A stretch of DNA of 64,000 bases from Variovorax boronicumulans (GCF_019352895.1 NZ_JAAAFX010000005.1:5654-69653); one strand, 5' to 3'; counted from the first letter of the stretch, positions 17,253 through 29,385 are shown. Notes: generated by a model not told the origin, from the letters alone. A program made the numbers and translations.

Positions 17253-18434
17253 ATGCCCGCCCCGACCCTTCCCGGCCTGAACTTCGACCTCGGCGACACC
17301 GTCGACTCGCTGCGCGATGCGATCGCCGATTTCGCGCACCACGAGATCACGCCGCGCGCCGCCCAGATCGACAGCGACAACCTGTTCCCGCACGACCTGT
17401 GGAAGAAGCTGGGCGACCTGGGCCTGCACGGCATGACGGTCAAGGAAGAGTACGGCGGCACCGAGCTGGGCTACCTCGCGCACATGGTGGCGATGGAAGA
17501 AGTCTCGCGCGCCTCGGCGTCGGTGGGTCTGTCGTACGGTGCGCACTCCAACCTGTGCGTGAACCAGATCCATCGCAACGGCAGCGAAGCGCAGAAGAAG
17601 AAGTACCTGCCCAAGCTGGTGAGCGGCGAGCACGTGGGCGCGCTCGCCATGAGCGAACCCAACGCCGGCTCCGACGTGGTCAGCATGAAGCTGCGCGCCG
17701 AGAAGAAGGGCGACCGCTATGTGCTCAACGGCAGCAAGATGTGGATCACCAACGGCGGTGACGCCGACACGCTGGTGATCTACGCCAAGACCGAGCCCGA
17801 GATGGGCGCGCGCGGCATGACGGCCTTCATCGTCGAGAAGGGCTTCAAGGGCTTCTCGGCCGGCACCAAGCTCGACAAGCTGGGCATGCGCGGCAGCAAC
17901 ACCTTCCCGCTGTTCTTCGACAACTGCGAAGTGCCCGAAGAGAACGTGCTGGGCGGTGAAGGCATGGGCGCCAAGGTGCTGATGAGCGGCCTCGATTACG
18001 AGCGCGCGGTGCTGTCGGGCGGCCCGCTGGGCATCATGGCCGCCTGCATGGACGCGGTGATCCCCTTCGTGCACGAGCGCAAGCAGTTCGGCCAGAGCAT
18101 CGGCGAGTTCCAGCTGATGCAGGGCAAGATCGCCGACATGTACTCGACCTGGCAAGCCACGCGCGCCTACGTGTACGCGGTGGGCAAGGCCTGCGACCGC
18201 AACGACCACGCACGCACCTTCCGCAAGGACGCGGCCGGCGCCATCCTGTACTCGGCCGAGAAGGCCACCTGGATGGCCGGCGAGGCGATCCAGGCGCTGG
18301 GCGGCGTGGGCTACACCAAGGACTTCCCGGTCGAGCGCCTGTGGCGCGACGCCAAGCTCTACGAGATCGGCGCGGGCACCAGCGAGATCCGGCGCATGCT
18401 GATCGGGCGCGAGCTGTTCTCGGAAACGGCCTGA
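17253..18434 (+). CDS. liuA: Isovaleryl-CoA dehydrogenase (LiuA/Ivd)
   Basis: A 393-residue FAD-dependent acyl-CoA dehydrogenase that converts isovaleryl-CoA to 3-methylcrotonyl-CoA and passes electrons to ETF. Family motifs [11 protein letters not shown] and WITNGG, the region [15 protein letters not shown] and the C-terminal [12 protein letters not shown] are present. E250 in the DYER motif matches the position of the catalytic base of isovaleryl-CoA dehydrogenases; most other acyl-CoA dehydrogenases have it near the C-terminus. That placement and the MCC genes downstream support the call. AGAGGAG lies 9 bp before the ATG. It opens the leucine/isovalerate degradation cluster. Confidence 0.93.
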   Translation: MPAPTLPGLNFDLGDTVDSLRDAIADFAHHEITPRAAQIDSDNLFPHDLWKKLGDLGLHGMTVKEEYGGTELGYLAHMVAMEEVSRASASVGLSYGAHSNLCVNQIHRNGSEAQKKKYLPKLVSGEHVGALAMSEPNAGSDVVSMKLRAEKKGDRYVLNGSKMWITNGGDADTLVIYAKTEPEMGARGMTAFIVEKGFKGFSAGTKLDKLGMRGSNTFPLFFDNCEVPEENVLGGEGMGAKVLMSGLDYERAVLSGGPLGIMAACMDAVIPFVHERKQFGQSIGEFQLMQGKIADMYSTWQATRAYVYAVGKACDRNDHARTFRKDAAGAILYSAEKATWMAGEAIQALGGVGYTKDFPVERLWRDAKLYEIGAGTSEIRRMLIGRELFSETA

Positions 18435-18440
18435 TCGTTT

Positions 18441-18541
18441 TCCTCCCTCTCCCGCCGGGGGAGGGGAGGGGTTGGGGCTTGCGGCGTTCGATTGGCGCTG
18501 CGGGCCCCCATCCCCACCTTCCCCCAGCGGGAGAAGGAGCC
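18441..18541. repeat. Facing pair of 38-bp REP-like repeats
   Basis: Two 38-bp C/G-tract arms (18441-18478 and 18504-18541) in inverted orientation with a 25-bp centre. They match at 29 of 38 positions when one is reverse-complemented. Each arm has its own small palindrome around CTCCCGCCGGGGGAG or its variant. This is the layout of paired REP/BIME elements. It fills the gap between liuA and the acyl-CoA synthetase and may weaken or stabilise the transcript there. Confidence 0.7.
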
Positions 18542-18560
18542 AGACAAGGAGACCAAGGAC

Positions 18561-20233
18561 ATGAACATGACTTCTTCATCGACCGACAGCTACGCCAAGG
18601 GCGCCACCGACGTCCCCTTGATCGAACAACCCATCGGCGCCTTCTTCGACGACATGGTCGCGAAGCAGCCCGAACGCGAGGCCCTGGTCAGCCGCCACGA
18701 AGCGCAGCGCTTCACGTATCGCGAACTGCAGACCGCGTCGAACCGGCTCGCGAGCGCGCTGCTCAACCTGGGCCTGGTGCCCGGCGACCGCGTGGGCATC
18801 TGGTCGCACAACAACGTGCCCTGGGTGCTGCTGCAGATCGCGACCGCGAAGGTCGGCCTGATCCTGGTCAACATCAATCCGGCCTACCGCACCTCGGAAC
18901 TCGAGTACGCGCTCAACAAGGTGGGCGCCAAGGCGCTGGTGACCATGGCGCAGTTCAAGACCAGCGACTACCTGGGCATGCTGCGCGAGCTGGGCCCGAA
19001 GCGGCTGCCGCTGCTGCAGCACACGGTATGGATCGACAAGGCCGGCGATGCCGAGCAGCCCGGCATGCAGCGCTTCTCGGCCCTGCTCGCGAGCGGCGAC
19101 CCGCAGGACGCGCGCATCGCGCAGATCGGCGCCACGCTCAAGGCCACCGACCCGATCAACCTGCAGTTCACCAGCGGCACCACCGGCTTCCCCAAGGGCG
19201 CCACGCTGACCCATCGCAACATCCTGAACAACGGCTTCTTCATCGGCGAGTGCATGAAGCTCACGCCCGAAGACCGGCTGTGCATCCCGGTGCCGCTCTA
19301 CCACTGCTTCGGCATGGTGCTGGGCAACCTGGCTGTGCTCACGCATGGCGCGACCATCGTCTATCCCAACGACGGCTTCGACGCGCTGACCGTGCTCGAG
19401 ACGGTGCAGGCCGAGCGCTGCACCGGGCTGCACGGCGTGCCCACGATGTTCATCGCCGAGCTCGACCATCCGCGCTTCAAGGAATTCGACCTCTCGACGC
19501 TGCGCACCGGCATCATGGCCGGCTCGCCGTGCCCGACCGAGGTGATGAAGCGCGTGGTCGACCAGATGCACCTGGGCGAGATCACCATCGCCTACGGCAT
19601 GACCGAGACCTCGCCCGTGAGCTGCCAGAGCAGCACCGACACGCCGCAGGACAAGCGCGTGTCGACCGTCGGCACGGTGCAGCCGCACCTCGAAATCAAG
19701 ATCGTCGACCCCGAGACCGGCGCCACCGTGGCGCGCGGCCAGTCGGGCGAGTTCCTCACGCGCGGCTACTCGGTGATGCACGGCTACTGGCAGGACGAGG
19801 AGAAGACCCGCGAGGCCATCGACGCCGAGGGCTGGATGCACACCGGCGACCTGGCGGTGATGGACACCGAAGGCTACGTCAACATCGTCGGTCGCATCAA
19901 GGACCTGGTGATCCGCGGCGGCGAGAACATCTACCCGCGCGAGATCGAGGAGTTCCTCTACCGCCATCCCAAGGTGCAGGACGTGCAGGTCGTGGGCCTG
20001 CCCGACAAGCGCTACGGCGAGGAACTCTGCGCCTGGATCATCGTCAAGCCCGGCCAGACGGCCACCGAAGACGAGGTCCGCGATTTCTGCAAGGGCCAGA
20101 TCGCGCACTACAAGGTGCCCAAGTACATCCAGTTCGTGGCCGAGTTCCCGATGACGGTGACCGGCAAGATTCAGAAATTCAAGATCCGTGACGCGATGAA
20201 AGAGCGGCTCGGGCTCAACGAAGAAAAGACGGC

Positions 20234-20237
<4 letters not shown>
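18561..20237 (+). CDS. AMP-binding acyl-CoA synthetase
   Basis: A 558-residue ANL ligase. The phosphate loop [16 protein letters not shown], the A5 motif YGMTETSPV, the A7 motif [10 protein letters not shown], the A8 hinge [15 protein letters not shown] and the terminal lysine region [11 protein letters not shown] are all intact. It belongs to the fatty/branched-chain acyl-CoA synthetase group. Within the liu cluster it would allow free isovalerate or related branched acids to enter as CoA esters; this is inferred from location. AAGGAG lies about 10 bp upstream and a second ATG at 18567 is possible. Its stop overlaps the liuB start as ATGA. Confidence 0.88.
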
Positions 20238-21855
<1,618 letters not shown>

Positions 21856-21856
<1 letters not shown>

Positions 21857-23013
21857 TGACGATGCGGCCTGGGCACATTTCCGGTTCGCGTGTCAGTCGG
21901 ATGGCGGCAGCCCTCGGACTGGCCGCGCTGGCGGTTTGCGCGCAAGCCATTGAAGTCGCGCTTCCTGAATCGGTGGTCATGGTGCCCAAGAAGGGCGGAT
22001 TGTTCACGACCGAACTGGAAACCACGCTCTACATACCGGAGGGCGCAGGCCCGTTTCCCATTGCAGTGATCAATCACGGCAAGGCGAACGGCGATCCTCG
22101 GTTTCAGGCGCGCTACAAGCCGCTGGGCGCGGTTCGCTTCTTCCTGTCGCGCGGCTATGCGGTGGCCGTGCCTATGCGGCAGGGTTTCTCAAAGTCCAGC
22201 GGCAGCTACATCGGTGGGGGTTGCAACATCGAGAGCAATGGCCGCGAGCAGGCCGGTGATGTGGCGGCGGTACTGAACTACGTGAACGCCCAGCCTTGGG
22301 CAGACAAGTCGCGCATCGTGGTCGTGGGCCAATCACACGGCGGCTGGACCACGCTGGCCTTCGGTACGCTCCACTATCCCGGCGTCAAGGGGCTGATCGA
22401 CTTCGCCGGCGGCCTTCGGCAGGAACAGTGCGTGGGGTGGCAGAACGGCCTGATCGGCGCGGCTGGCACCTACGGCAAGGAAACGGACGTTCCCTCACTC
22501 TGGTTCTACGGCGACAACGACAGCTACTTTCCACCGTTCGTGTGGCGGGGCATGCACGAGCGTTATGCAGCGGCTGGCGGGCGCGCGAAGCTGGTGGCCT
22601 TCGGAACCTTCGGCGGCGACTCGCATGCCATGTTCGGCTCTGCCGCAGGTGCACCCATCTGGCAGCCGGAAGTGGCCAACTTCCTGCGCGAGATCGGGCT
22701 GCCCGACCAGCCCCTGCCTGTGTTCGCACGCTATGCAACGACCGCAGCGCCGCCCGCCAGCGGCTTTGCGCTGCTCGACGCCGTTGATCGCGTGCCCGAT
22801 CAGAGCATCGCCTCCCTGAGCGGCTACCGTGTCTTTCTCACGAAGAATACTCCGCGAGCCTTCGCTGTCAACGCGCAGGGAGGCTGGGGCTCTGCCTGGG
22901 GCGGTGCCGACCCGACGGGGCGCGCCATGGAGAGCTGCGCCCGCAAATCTACGTCGGGCGAGTGCCACCTTTACGCCGTCGACGACAAGGTCGTCTGGAA
23001 CCCGACACCATGA
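21856..23013 (+). CDS. Exported alpha/beta hydrolase (dienelactone hydrolase-like) with C-terminal extra domain
   Basis: A 385-residue protein with a signal peptide ending near AVCAQA, so it is probably periplasmic. The hydrolase core has YIPEGAGPFPIAVINHG, the nucleophile elbow GQSHGGW, an Asp in FYGDNDSYFPP and a His in GGDSHAMF. About 100 residues follow the core, with a Cys pair and a tail resembling a small secreted domain. The ATG shares one base with the liuB stop. It has no known step in leucine degradation and its base composition is somewhat less GC-biased than that of its neighbours, suggesting a later insertion into the operon. Confidence 0.75.
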
Positions 23014-23798
23014 ACGAATACACCAAACTCAAGCTCACCCTCGAAGGCCCGGCCGCCCGCATCTGGCTCGACCAGCCCGACACGCGCAACGCCTTCGACG
23101 ACGTCGTGATCGCCGAACTCACGCAGGCCTTTCTCGAGGCCGGTGCGGCGCCACAGGTCAAGGCGATCGTGCTGGGCGCGAACGGCCCGGCCTTCTGCGC
23201 GGGTGCCAACCTGAACTGGATGCGTCGCATGGCCGACTACACGCGCGACGAGAACCTCGCCGACGCGGGCAAGCTGGCCGACATGCTGCGCACCATCGCC
23301 GAGTGCCCCAAGCCCACCATCGCGCGCGTGCAGGGCGACGTGTACGCGGGCGGCATGGGCCTGGTCGCGGCCTGCGACATGGCGGTGAGCGCGGACACGG
23401 CCTGGTACTGCTTGAGCGAAGTCAAGATCGGCCTGATTCCCGCGACCATCAGCCCCTACGTGATCCGCGCGATGGGCGCACGTGCATCCCAGCGCTACTT
23501 CCTCACGGCCGAGCGCTTCGGAGCGGCCGAGGCGCACCGCATCGGCTTCGTGCATGAGGTGGTGGCGGCCGATGCGCTCGATGGCAAGGTCGACGAACTG
23601 CTCAAGGCCCTGACCGGTGCCAGCCCCGCGGCCGTGCGTGCCTGCAAGACACTGCTGGCCGATGTCACGGGCCGCGAGATCGACGACGCGCTGATCGCCA
23701 AGACGGTCGAGGGCATCGCCGACATCCGCGCGAGCGACGAAGGCCGCGAGGGCGTGCAGGCCTTCCTGCAGAAGCGCAAGCCTTCCTGGCTGGCCTGA
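23010..23798 (+). CDS. liuC: Methylglutaconyl-CoA hydratase (enoyl-CoA hydratase family)
   Basis: A 262-residue crotonase-fold protein that would hydrate 3-methylglutaconyl-CoA to HMG-CoA. CoA/oxyanion motifs are FCAGANLNWMRRM and VYAGGMGLVAACDMAVS; the segment LSEVKIGLIPATISPYV is typical of LiuC proteins. The start at 23010 overlaps the hydrolase stop as ATGA; the upstream in-frame extension is not coding-like. Substrate is assigned from the position between the two MCC subunits. Confidence 0.9.
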   Translation: MNEYTKLKLTLEGPAARIWLDQPDTRNAFDDVVIAELTQAFLEAGAAPQVKAIVLGANGPAFCAGANLNWMRRMADYTRDENLADAGKLADMLRTIAECPKPTIARVQGDVYAGGMGLVAACDMAVSADTAWYCLSEVKIGLIPATISPYVIRAMGARASQRYFLTAERFGAAEAHRIGFVHEVVAADALDGKVDELLKALTGASPAAVRACKTLLADVTGREIDDALIAKTVEGIADIRASDEGREGVQAFLQKRKPSWLA

Positions 23799-23799
23799 C

Positions 23800-24471
23800 A
23801 TGACTTCACTCGACCTGCCCCAACTGCTCGCGCTGGCCGCCGCCATCGGCTGGGCCAGCGGCATCCGCCTGTACCTGGTGGTGCTGCTGACCGGGCTGGT
23901 CGGCTACATGGGCTGGGTGCCACTGCCCAGCGGACTGCACCTGCTGGCGCATCCGGTGGTGCTGGCCGTGAGCGGCTTCATGGTGTTCGTCGAGTTCTTC
24001 GCCGACAAGATCCCCGGGCTCGATTCGCTCTGGGACATGGTCCACACGGTGATCCGCATTCCCGCGGGCGCCGCACTGGCCGCCGGCGTGTTCGGCGGCG
24101 ACCACGCGCTGATGGCGCTGGTCGCCGCGCTGCTGGGCGGCGGCTTCGCGGCCACCGCGCATGCGGCCAAGGCCACCACGCGCGCGGCCATCAACACCTC
24201 GCCCGAACCCTTCTCCAACGTCGGCGCTTCGCTGGTCGAAGACACGGCGGTGCCGGCGGGGCTCTGGCTTGCGCTCGCGCACCCGGTCGTCTTCCTCGTG
24301 CTGTTCGTGCTGGTGCTGGTGCTGAGCGTGTGGCTGATCCGCAAGAGCTGGCGTTTCCTCAAGGCGCTGTTCGGACGCGTGGCCCGCATCTTCAGCGGCC
24401 GATCCGATCCGGGCGTGGTGCCCGCGTTTCAACTGAAAAAAAGTCCTCCGGGAGACACTCCGAATGTTTAA
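23800..24471 (+). CDS. DUF4126 integral membrane protein
   Basis: A 223-residue membrane protein with about five to six hydrophobic segments. Conserved features are LAAAIGWASGIRLYLVVLL at the N-terminus, FVEFFADKIPGLDSLWD and a Gly/Ala-rich core with AAKATTRAAINTSPEPFSN, as in DUF4126 proteins. Function is unknown. It begins one base after the liuC stop and overlaps liuD by 8 bp, so it is translated with the catabolic genes. It is not needed for the known pathway. Confidence 0.8.
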   Translation: MTSLDLPQLLALAAAIGWASGIRLYLVVLLTGLVGYMGWVPLPSGLHLLAHPVVLAVSGFMVFVEFFADKIPGLDSLWDMVHTVIRIPAGAALAAGVFGGDHALMALVAALLGGGFAATAHAAKATTRAAINTSPEPFSNVGASLVEDTAVPAGLWLALAHPVVFLVLFVLVLVLSVWLIRKSWRFLKALFGRVARIFSGRSDPGVVPAFQLKKSPPGDTPNV

Positions 24472-26464
24472 GAAAATCCTGATCGCCAACCGCGGTGAAA
24501 TCGCCTGCCGTGTCGCAGCCACCGCCCGCCGCATGGCCATCCGCACGGTCGCCGTGTATTCCGACGCCGACGCCCATGCCAACCATGTGCGCGCCTGCGA
24601 CGAGTCGGTGCACATCGGCGGCAGCGCACCCAAGGACAGCTACCTGCGCTGGGAACGCATCCTCGAGGCTGCCAAGGCCACGGGTGCCGAAGCCATCCAT
24701 CCGGGCTACGGCTTCCTGAGCGAGAACGAGGAGTTCGCGCAGGCCTGTGCCGATGCAGGCCTGGTCTTCATCGGCCCGCCGCCCTCGGCCATCAAGGACA
24801 TGGGCCTCAAGGCCGAGTCGAAGCAGCTCATGGAGAAGGCCGGCGTGCCGCTGGTGCCGGGCTACCACGGCCACGACCAGGACCCGGCGCTGCTGCAGCG
24901 CGAGGCCGACCGCATCGGCTATCCGGTGCTGATCAAGGCCAGCGCGGGCGGCGGCGGCAAGGGCATGCGCGCGGTCGAGAAGTCCGAAGACTTCGCGGCC
25001 GCGCTCGCCTCCTGCCAGCGCGAGGCCATCAACAGCTTTGGCGATGACGCGGTGCTCATCGAGAAGTACGTGCAGCGCCCGCGCCACATCGAGATCCAGG
25101 TCTTCGGCGACACGCATGGCGACTGCGTCTACCTGTTCGAGCGCGACTGCTCGGTGCAGCGCCGCCACCAGAAGGTGCTCGAGGAAGCGCCCGCGCCCGG
25201 CATGACCGAGGCGATGCGTGCACAGATGGGCGCGGCCGCCGTGGCCGCGGCCAAGGCCGTGAACTACGTCGGTGCGGGCACCGTGGAGTTCATCGTCGAG
25301 CAGCGCGACGGCGGGGAGATGAATTTCTTCTTCATGGAGATGAACACCCGCCTGCAGGTCGAACACCCCGTGACCGAGGCCATCACGGGCCTCGACCTGG
25401 TCGAGTGGCAATTGCGCGTGGCCTCGGGCGAGCCGCTGCCGCTGAAGCAGGGTGAACTGAAGATCCACGGCCATGCGATCGAGGCGCGCATCTGCGCCGA
25501 GAACCCCGACAACAACTTCCTGCCGGCCACCGGCACGCTGCAGGTCTACCGCAAGCCGCAGGCCACCGCCTTCCAGCGCGGCCGCGTGCGCATCGACGAC
25601 GGCGTGCGCGAGGGCGGCGAGATCTCGCCCTTCTACGACTCGATGATCGCCAAGCTGATCGTGCACGGCGCGACGCGCGACGAAGCGCTGGCCCGGCTCG
25701 ACACCGCGCTGGCGCAGGTGCACATCGTGGGCGTGCAGACCAACGTGCAGTTCCTGCGCGGCATCCTCGCCACGCAATCGTTCTCCAAGGCCAACCTCGA
25801 CACGGCGCTGATCGAGCGCGAGCGCGCGGTGCTGTTCGACCGCGAGCCGCTGGGCCTGCCGCTGGCGGCGGCGGCCTCGGTCGCGCGCACGCTGCTCGAC
25901 GAACGGTCGACGGGCACGCCCGACCCCTTCAGCCAGCGCGACGGCTGGCGCTCGCTGGGCGTCACGGCGCGCATCTTCGCCTTCGAGTTCCGCGGCGAGC
26001 CGCAGACCGCCACGCTGCGCTACCTGCACGACGGCGCGCTCACGCTGGAAGCCGGCGGCGTGTCGGGTGTGTTGGCCATCGGCCGCCTGCCCGACGGACA
26101 GATCGAGCTGTCGTTCAACGGCGAGCGCCACACGCTCGACGTCTACGAACGGCAGGCCACCACCCATGTGTTCGCGGCCAGGGGCGCGACGAAGATCAGC
26201 ACCATCGACCGCCTCGCCCATGCGGGCGAGACGCAGGCCGAAGGCGGCCGGCTGACCGCGCCCATGCCCGGCAAGGTGGTGTCCTTCGCGGTCAAGGCCG
26301 GCGACAAGGTCACGCGCGGCCAGCCACTGGCAGTGATGGAGGCGATGAAGATGGAGCACACCATCGCCGCGCCGGCCGACGGCACGGTGGAGGAGTTGCT
26401 GTACGCGCCAGGCGACCAGGTGACCGAAGGTTCGGAGCTTCTGAGAATCGCTGCCACGGCTTGA
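24464..26464 (+). CDS. liuD: Methylcrotonyl-CoA carboxylase, biotin-containing (alpha) subunit
   Basis: A 666-residue biotin carboxylase. The N-terminal part begins FKKILIANRGEIACRV. The ATP-grasp domain has the glycine-rich KASAGGGGKGMR loop, the metal ligands in EMNTRLQVEHPVTE and the biotin carboxylase C-terminal region. The last 80 residues are a biotinyl domain with the modified lysine K629 in AMKMEH. It charges biotin with bicarbonate and ATP and works with LiuB. The start lies inside the end of the DUF4126 gene. Confidence 0.94.
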   Translation: MFKKILIANRGEIACRVAATARRMAIRTVAVYSDADAHANHVRACDESVHIGGSAPKDSYLRWERILEAAKATGAEAIHPGYGFLSENEEFAQACADAGLVFIGPPPSAIKDMGLKAESKQLMEKAGVPLVPGYHGHDQDPALLQREADRIGYPVLIKASAGGGGKGMRAVEKSEDFAAALASCQREAINSFGDDAVLIEKYVQRPRHIEIQVFGDTHGDCVYLFERDCSVQRRHQKVLEEAPAPGMTEAMRAQMGAAAVAAAKAVNYVGAGTVEFIVEQRDGGEMNFFFMEMNTRLQVEHPVTEAITGLDLVEWQLRVASGEPLPLKQGELKIHGHAIEARICAENPDNNFLPATGTLQVYRKPQATAFQRGRVRIDDGVREGGEISPFYDSMIAKLIVHGATRDEALARLDTALAQVHIVGVQTNVQFLRGILATQSFSKANLDTALIERERAVLFDREPLGLPLAAAASVARTLLDERSTGTPDPFSQRDGWRSLGVTARIFAFEFRGEPQTATLRYLHDGALTLEAGGVSGVLAIGRLPDGQIELSFNGERHTLDVYERQATTHVFAARGATKISTIDRLAHAGETQAEGGRLTAPMPGKVVSFAVKAGDKVTRGQPLAVMEAMKMEHTIAAPADGTVEELLYAPGDQVTEGSELLRIAATA

Positions 26465-26522
26465 CCCCGTTTGTGCGGCTGGGACGTATCACGGACATCC
26501 CTCACTTTTTCTCAAGGACGCC

Positions 26523-27434
26523 ATGACGCATCGCCAGCCCCTGATCCTCACCCGCACGGTCCTGCTGCCCCTGATCGCGGTCCTCGCGCTCACGGCCTGC
26601 GGCCGCAGGAACGAACCGAGCGAGCCTGTCGCCCTGTCGGCCCCCGCACCGGTGATGGCGCCGGGCATGGGCGCCGGCGCGGCGAAGCGGGCGGCGGTCC
26701 AGGGCGAAATGGCCTCCGCGGACCAGGCCGAGGCCTCCCCGCTGCAGCGTTTTCTCGCAGTGCGCCAGGACCTGAACGTCGAGGTGCCGCCCGAGCAGCT
26801 CGCCGAGGCCTGGGGCCGGATGCGCGACCTGTGCGGGACCCTGCAATGCGAGCTGCTGTCGTCCTCGCTGCTGCGCGAGACACCGCAGCAGCCCGGCAAC
26901 GCGCAGCTCGAGATGCGGGTGCTGCCGGCCGATGCCGACAAGCTGCTCGGTGGCCTGGCCAATGTGGGCAAGGTGGTCTCGCACACCACCACCAGCGAGG
27001 ACAAGACCGCCGAGGTGATCGACGTCGAGGCGCGCATCCGCAATCGCACCGAGTTCCGCGACAGCCTGCGCCTGATGCTGCGCGACACCGTCACCAAGCG
27101 CACCATGTCCGACCTGCTGGCGATCCAGCGCACGCTGTCGGACACCCAGGCCGAGCTCGATGCCATGGCCACGCAACGCAAGGTGCTGGGGCAGCAAACC
27201 AGCAAGCAGCACATCCAGATCCAGTTCACGCCGACCCGCGCGCTGGTGCGCGGCGGCGAGAGCTACAGCCCGATGATGAAGGCACTGCGCAACGCGGGCA
27301 CCGTGCTCGCGGAGAGCGTGGGCGCGCTCATCACCTTCGTGGCGGCGGTGTTGCCATGGGTGCTGCTGGTGCTGCTGCCCGTGGGCTGGCTGGCGCGCGT
27401 GCTGTGGCGCCGTCGTCGCAGCAAGGCCGCATGA
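26523..27434 (+). CDS. DUF4349-type lipoprotein
   Basis: A 303-residue protein. The signal segment MTHRQPLILTRTVLLPL leads to the lipobox ALTAC. The middle has the DUF4349 pattern of paired strands and a long helical region (DVEARIRNRTEFRDSL, LLAIQRTLSDTQAELDAM). A C-terminal membrane helix (ITFVAAVLPWVLLVLLPVGWL) is followed by an Arg/Lys tail. It lies 58 bp after liuD. Role unknown; proteins of this family are envelope-anchored. Confidence 0.75.
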   Translation: MTHRQPLILTRTVLLPLIAVLALTACGRRNEPSEPVALSAPAPVMAPGMGAGAAKRAAVQGEMASADQAEASPLQRFLAVRQDLNVEVPPEQLAEAWGRMRDLCGTLQCELLSSSLLRETPQQPGNAQLEMRVLPADADKLLGGLANVGKVVSHTTTSEDKTAEVIDVEARIRNRTEFRDSLRLMLRDTVTKRTMSDLLAIQRTLSDTQAELDAMATQRKVLGQQTSKQHIQIQFTPTRALVRGGESYSPMMKALRNAGTVLAESVGALITFVAAVLPWVLLVLLPVGWLARVLWRRRRSKAA

Positions 27435-27478
27435 AGGCCGCATGAAGGCCGGGCGACGGCCTGACTAAGATTCGGGTC

Positions 27479-28417
27479 ATGCGAATCACCGTCTGCCTCA
27501 CCGACACCCGCCCCGAATCCTGGATCGAGGGCCTGCGCGCCGCCTTGCCCGATGCCGAGGTTTCGGCCTGGACGCCCGACGCGCCGCCTGCCGACCACGC
27601 CGTGGTCTGGGCTCCGCCGCAAGCCTTCCTGGACCAGCAGCCCCGGCTGCGCGGCGTCTTCAACATCGGCGCCGGCGTCGATGCGCTGACGAAACTCAGG
27701 TTGCCGCCCGAGGCCCGCATCGTGCGGCTCGACGACGCGGGCATGTCGGTGCAGATGGCCGAGTACGTGTGCCATGCGCTGATCCGCCATTTCCGCGACT
27801 TCGACGGCTACGCCGCCGATGCGCGCGAAGGCCGCTGGAGCTACCGCAAGCCGCATGTGCGGCAGGATTTCCCGGTCGGCGTGATGGGCCTGGGCGTGCT
27901 GGGCCAGCGCGTGGCGAAGGCGGTGGCGCAGTTCGACTTCCCGGTCAACGGCTGGAGCCGTTCGCCCAAGCAGATCGAGGGCGTGCAGTGCTTTGCCGGC
28001 CACGAGAACTTCGACGCCTTCCTGGCCGCGAGCCGCGTGCTGGTCTGCCTGCTGCCGCTCACGCCCGACACGCGCGGCATCCTGCGGCGCGAGACCCTGC
28101 TGAAGCTCCATGGCGGCCAACCCGGTGGCTACATCATCAACGTGGCGCGCGGCGGCCACCTGGTCGAAGCCGACCTGATCCCGCTGCTCGACGACGGCCC
28201 GCTGGCCGGCGCCACGCTCGACGTATTCGAGGCCGAGCCGCTGCCCGCCGACCACCCCTTCTGGCGCCACCCGAAGATCAGCGTGACGCCGCATGCCTCG
28301 GCCCGCACGCAGCGCGAAGAGTCGATCGCGCAGATCGCCGGGAAGATCCGTGCCGTCGAAGCGGGTGGGGACTTCGACCGCATCGCGGGCGTCGTCGATC
28401 CGAAGCGCGGATACTGA
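27479..28417 (+). CDS. ghrA: Glyoxylate/hydroxypyruvate reductase A-like D-2-hydroxyacid dehydrogenase
   Basis: A 312-residue NAD(P)H-dependent 2-hydroxyacid dehydrogenase, the same length as E. coli GhrA. The dinucleotide fold has GVMGLGVLGQRVAKA. Active-site residues are the Arg in NVARGGHLVE, the Glu in DVFEAEPLP and the His in SVTPHASA. It reduces glyoxylate or hydroxypyruvate, possibly other 2-oxo acids. It lies between liu genes but catalyses no step of leucine breakdown. Confidence 0.87.
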   Translation: MRITVCLTDTRPESWIEGLRAALPDAEVSAWTPDAPPADHAVVWAPPQAFLDQQPRLRGVFNIGAGVDALTKLRLPPEARIVRLDDAGMSVQMAEYVCHALIRHFRDFDGYAADAREGRWSYRKPHVRQDFPVGVMGLGVLGQRVAKAVAQFDFPVNGWSRSPKQIEGVQCFAGHENFDAFLAASRVLVCLLPLTPDTRGILRRETLLKLHGGQPGGYIINVARGGHLVEADLIPLLDDGPLAGATLDVFEAEPLPADHPFWRHPKISVTPHASARTQREESIAQIAGKIRAVEAGGDFDRIAGVVDPKRGY

Positions 28418-28464
28418 TGACAAGAACGATGGTCCGCTGAACCTGTAACGCCACGAGAACGCCC

Positions 28465-29385
28465 ATGAACATCCCCTCCAAAGTCAAGATCGTCGACGTC
28501 GGCCCGCGCGACGGCCTGCAGAACGAGAAACAGCCCGTGCCCGCCGCGGTGAAGATCGAACTCGTGCACCGCCTGCAGGATGCCGGCCTGAGCGCGATCG
28601 AGGTCACGAGCTTCGTCAGCCCGAAGTGGGTGCCGCAGATGGCCGACAACGCCGAGGTGATGGCCGGCCTGCGGCGCAACCCGCGCGTGACCTACTCGGT
28701 GCTCACGCCGAACATGAAGGGCTTCGAGGCGGCGATCGCCGCGCCGCGCGAACAGTGGCCCGACGAGATCGTGGTGTTCGGCGCCGCCAGCGAGGCCTTC
28801 AGCCAGAAGAACATCAACTGCTCGATCGCCGAGAGCATCGAGCGCTTCGCGCCCGTGGTGGCGGCGGCACGCGAACGCGGCATCCATGTGCGCGGCGCGA
28901 TGTCGTGCACGGTCGGCTGCCCGTACGAAGGCGAGATCGACCCCTCGCGCGTCGACATGCTGGCCGGCCTGATGAAGGGCATCGGCGTGCAGCACGTGGG
29001 CGTGGCCGACACCATCGGCGTGGGCACGCCCAACAAGGTGCGGCGCGCGCTCGAAGCCACGCTCAAGCACTACGGCCTCGACGACGTGTCGGGCCACTTC
29101 CACGACACCTACGGCCAGGCCTTGAGCAACACGCTGGCCAGCCTGGAGATGGGCGTGTGGCAGTACGACACCTCGTCGGCCGGCCTGGGCGGCTGCCCCT
29201 ACGCCAAGGGCGCGACGGGCAACGTCGCGACCGAGGACGTGGTCTACATGCTGCACGGCATGGGCATCGAGACCGGCATCGACCTCGACGCGCTGATCGA
29301 CGCGGGCGTCTACATCAGCGATGCGCTGGGCCGCGAGCCGAGCTCGCGCGTCTCCAAGGCCATCCGCACCAAGCGAGCCGGCTGA
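28465..29385 (+). CDS. liuE: Hydroxymethylglutaryl-CoA lyase
   Basis: A 306-residue TIM-barrel lyase that splits HMG-CoA to acetoacetate and acetyl-CoA, the final step of the leucine route. Motifs are VDVGPRDGLQNE near the N-terminus (metal and substrate residues), GCPYEGEIDP, the metal-binding HFHDTYGQALSN and the signature GGCPYAKGATGN, whose cysteine (about residue 244) is catalytic in the family. It follows ghrA by 47 bp and probably belongs to the same transcription unit. Confidence 0.94.
   Translation: MNIPSKVKIVDVGPRDGLQNEKQPVPAAVKIELVHRLQDAGLSAIEVTSFVSPKWVPQMADNAEVMAGLRRNPRVTYSVLTPNMKGFEAAIAAPREQWPDEIVVFGAASEAFSQKNINCSIAESIERFAPVVAAARERGIHVRGAMSCTVGCPYEGEIDPSRVDMLAGLMKGIGVQHVGVADTIGVGTPNKVRRALEATLKHYGLDDVSGHFHDTYGQALSNTLASLEMGVWQYDTSSAGLGGCPYAKGATGNVATEDVVYMLHGMGIETGIDLDALIDAGVYISDALGREPSSRVSKAIRTKRAG

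Noticed and set aside
27431..27451. Tandem ATGAAGGCCGC unit at the DUF4349 gene stop
   Set aside because: Only two short copies; it looks like a small slippage event with no likely function.
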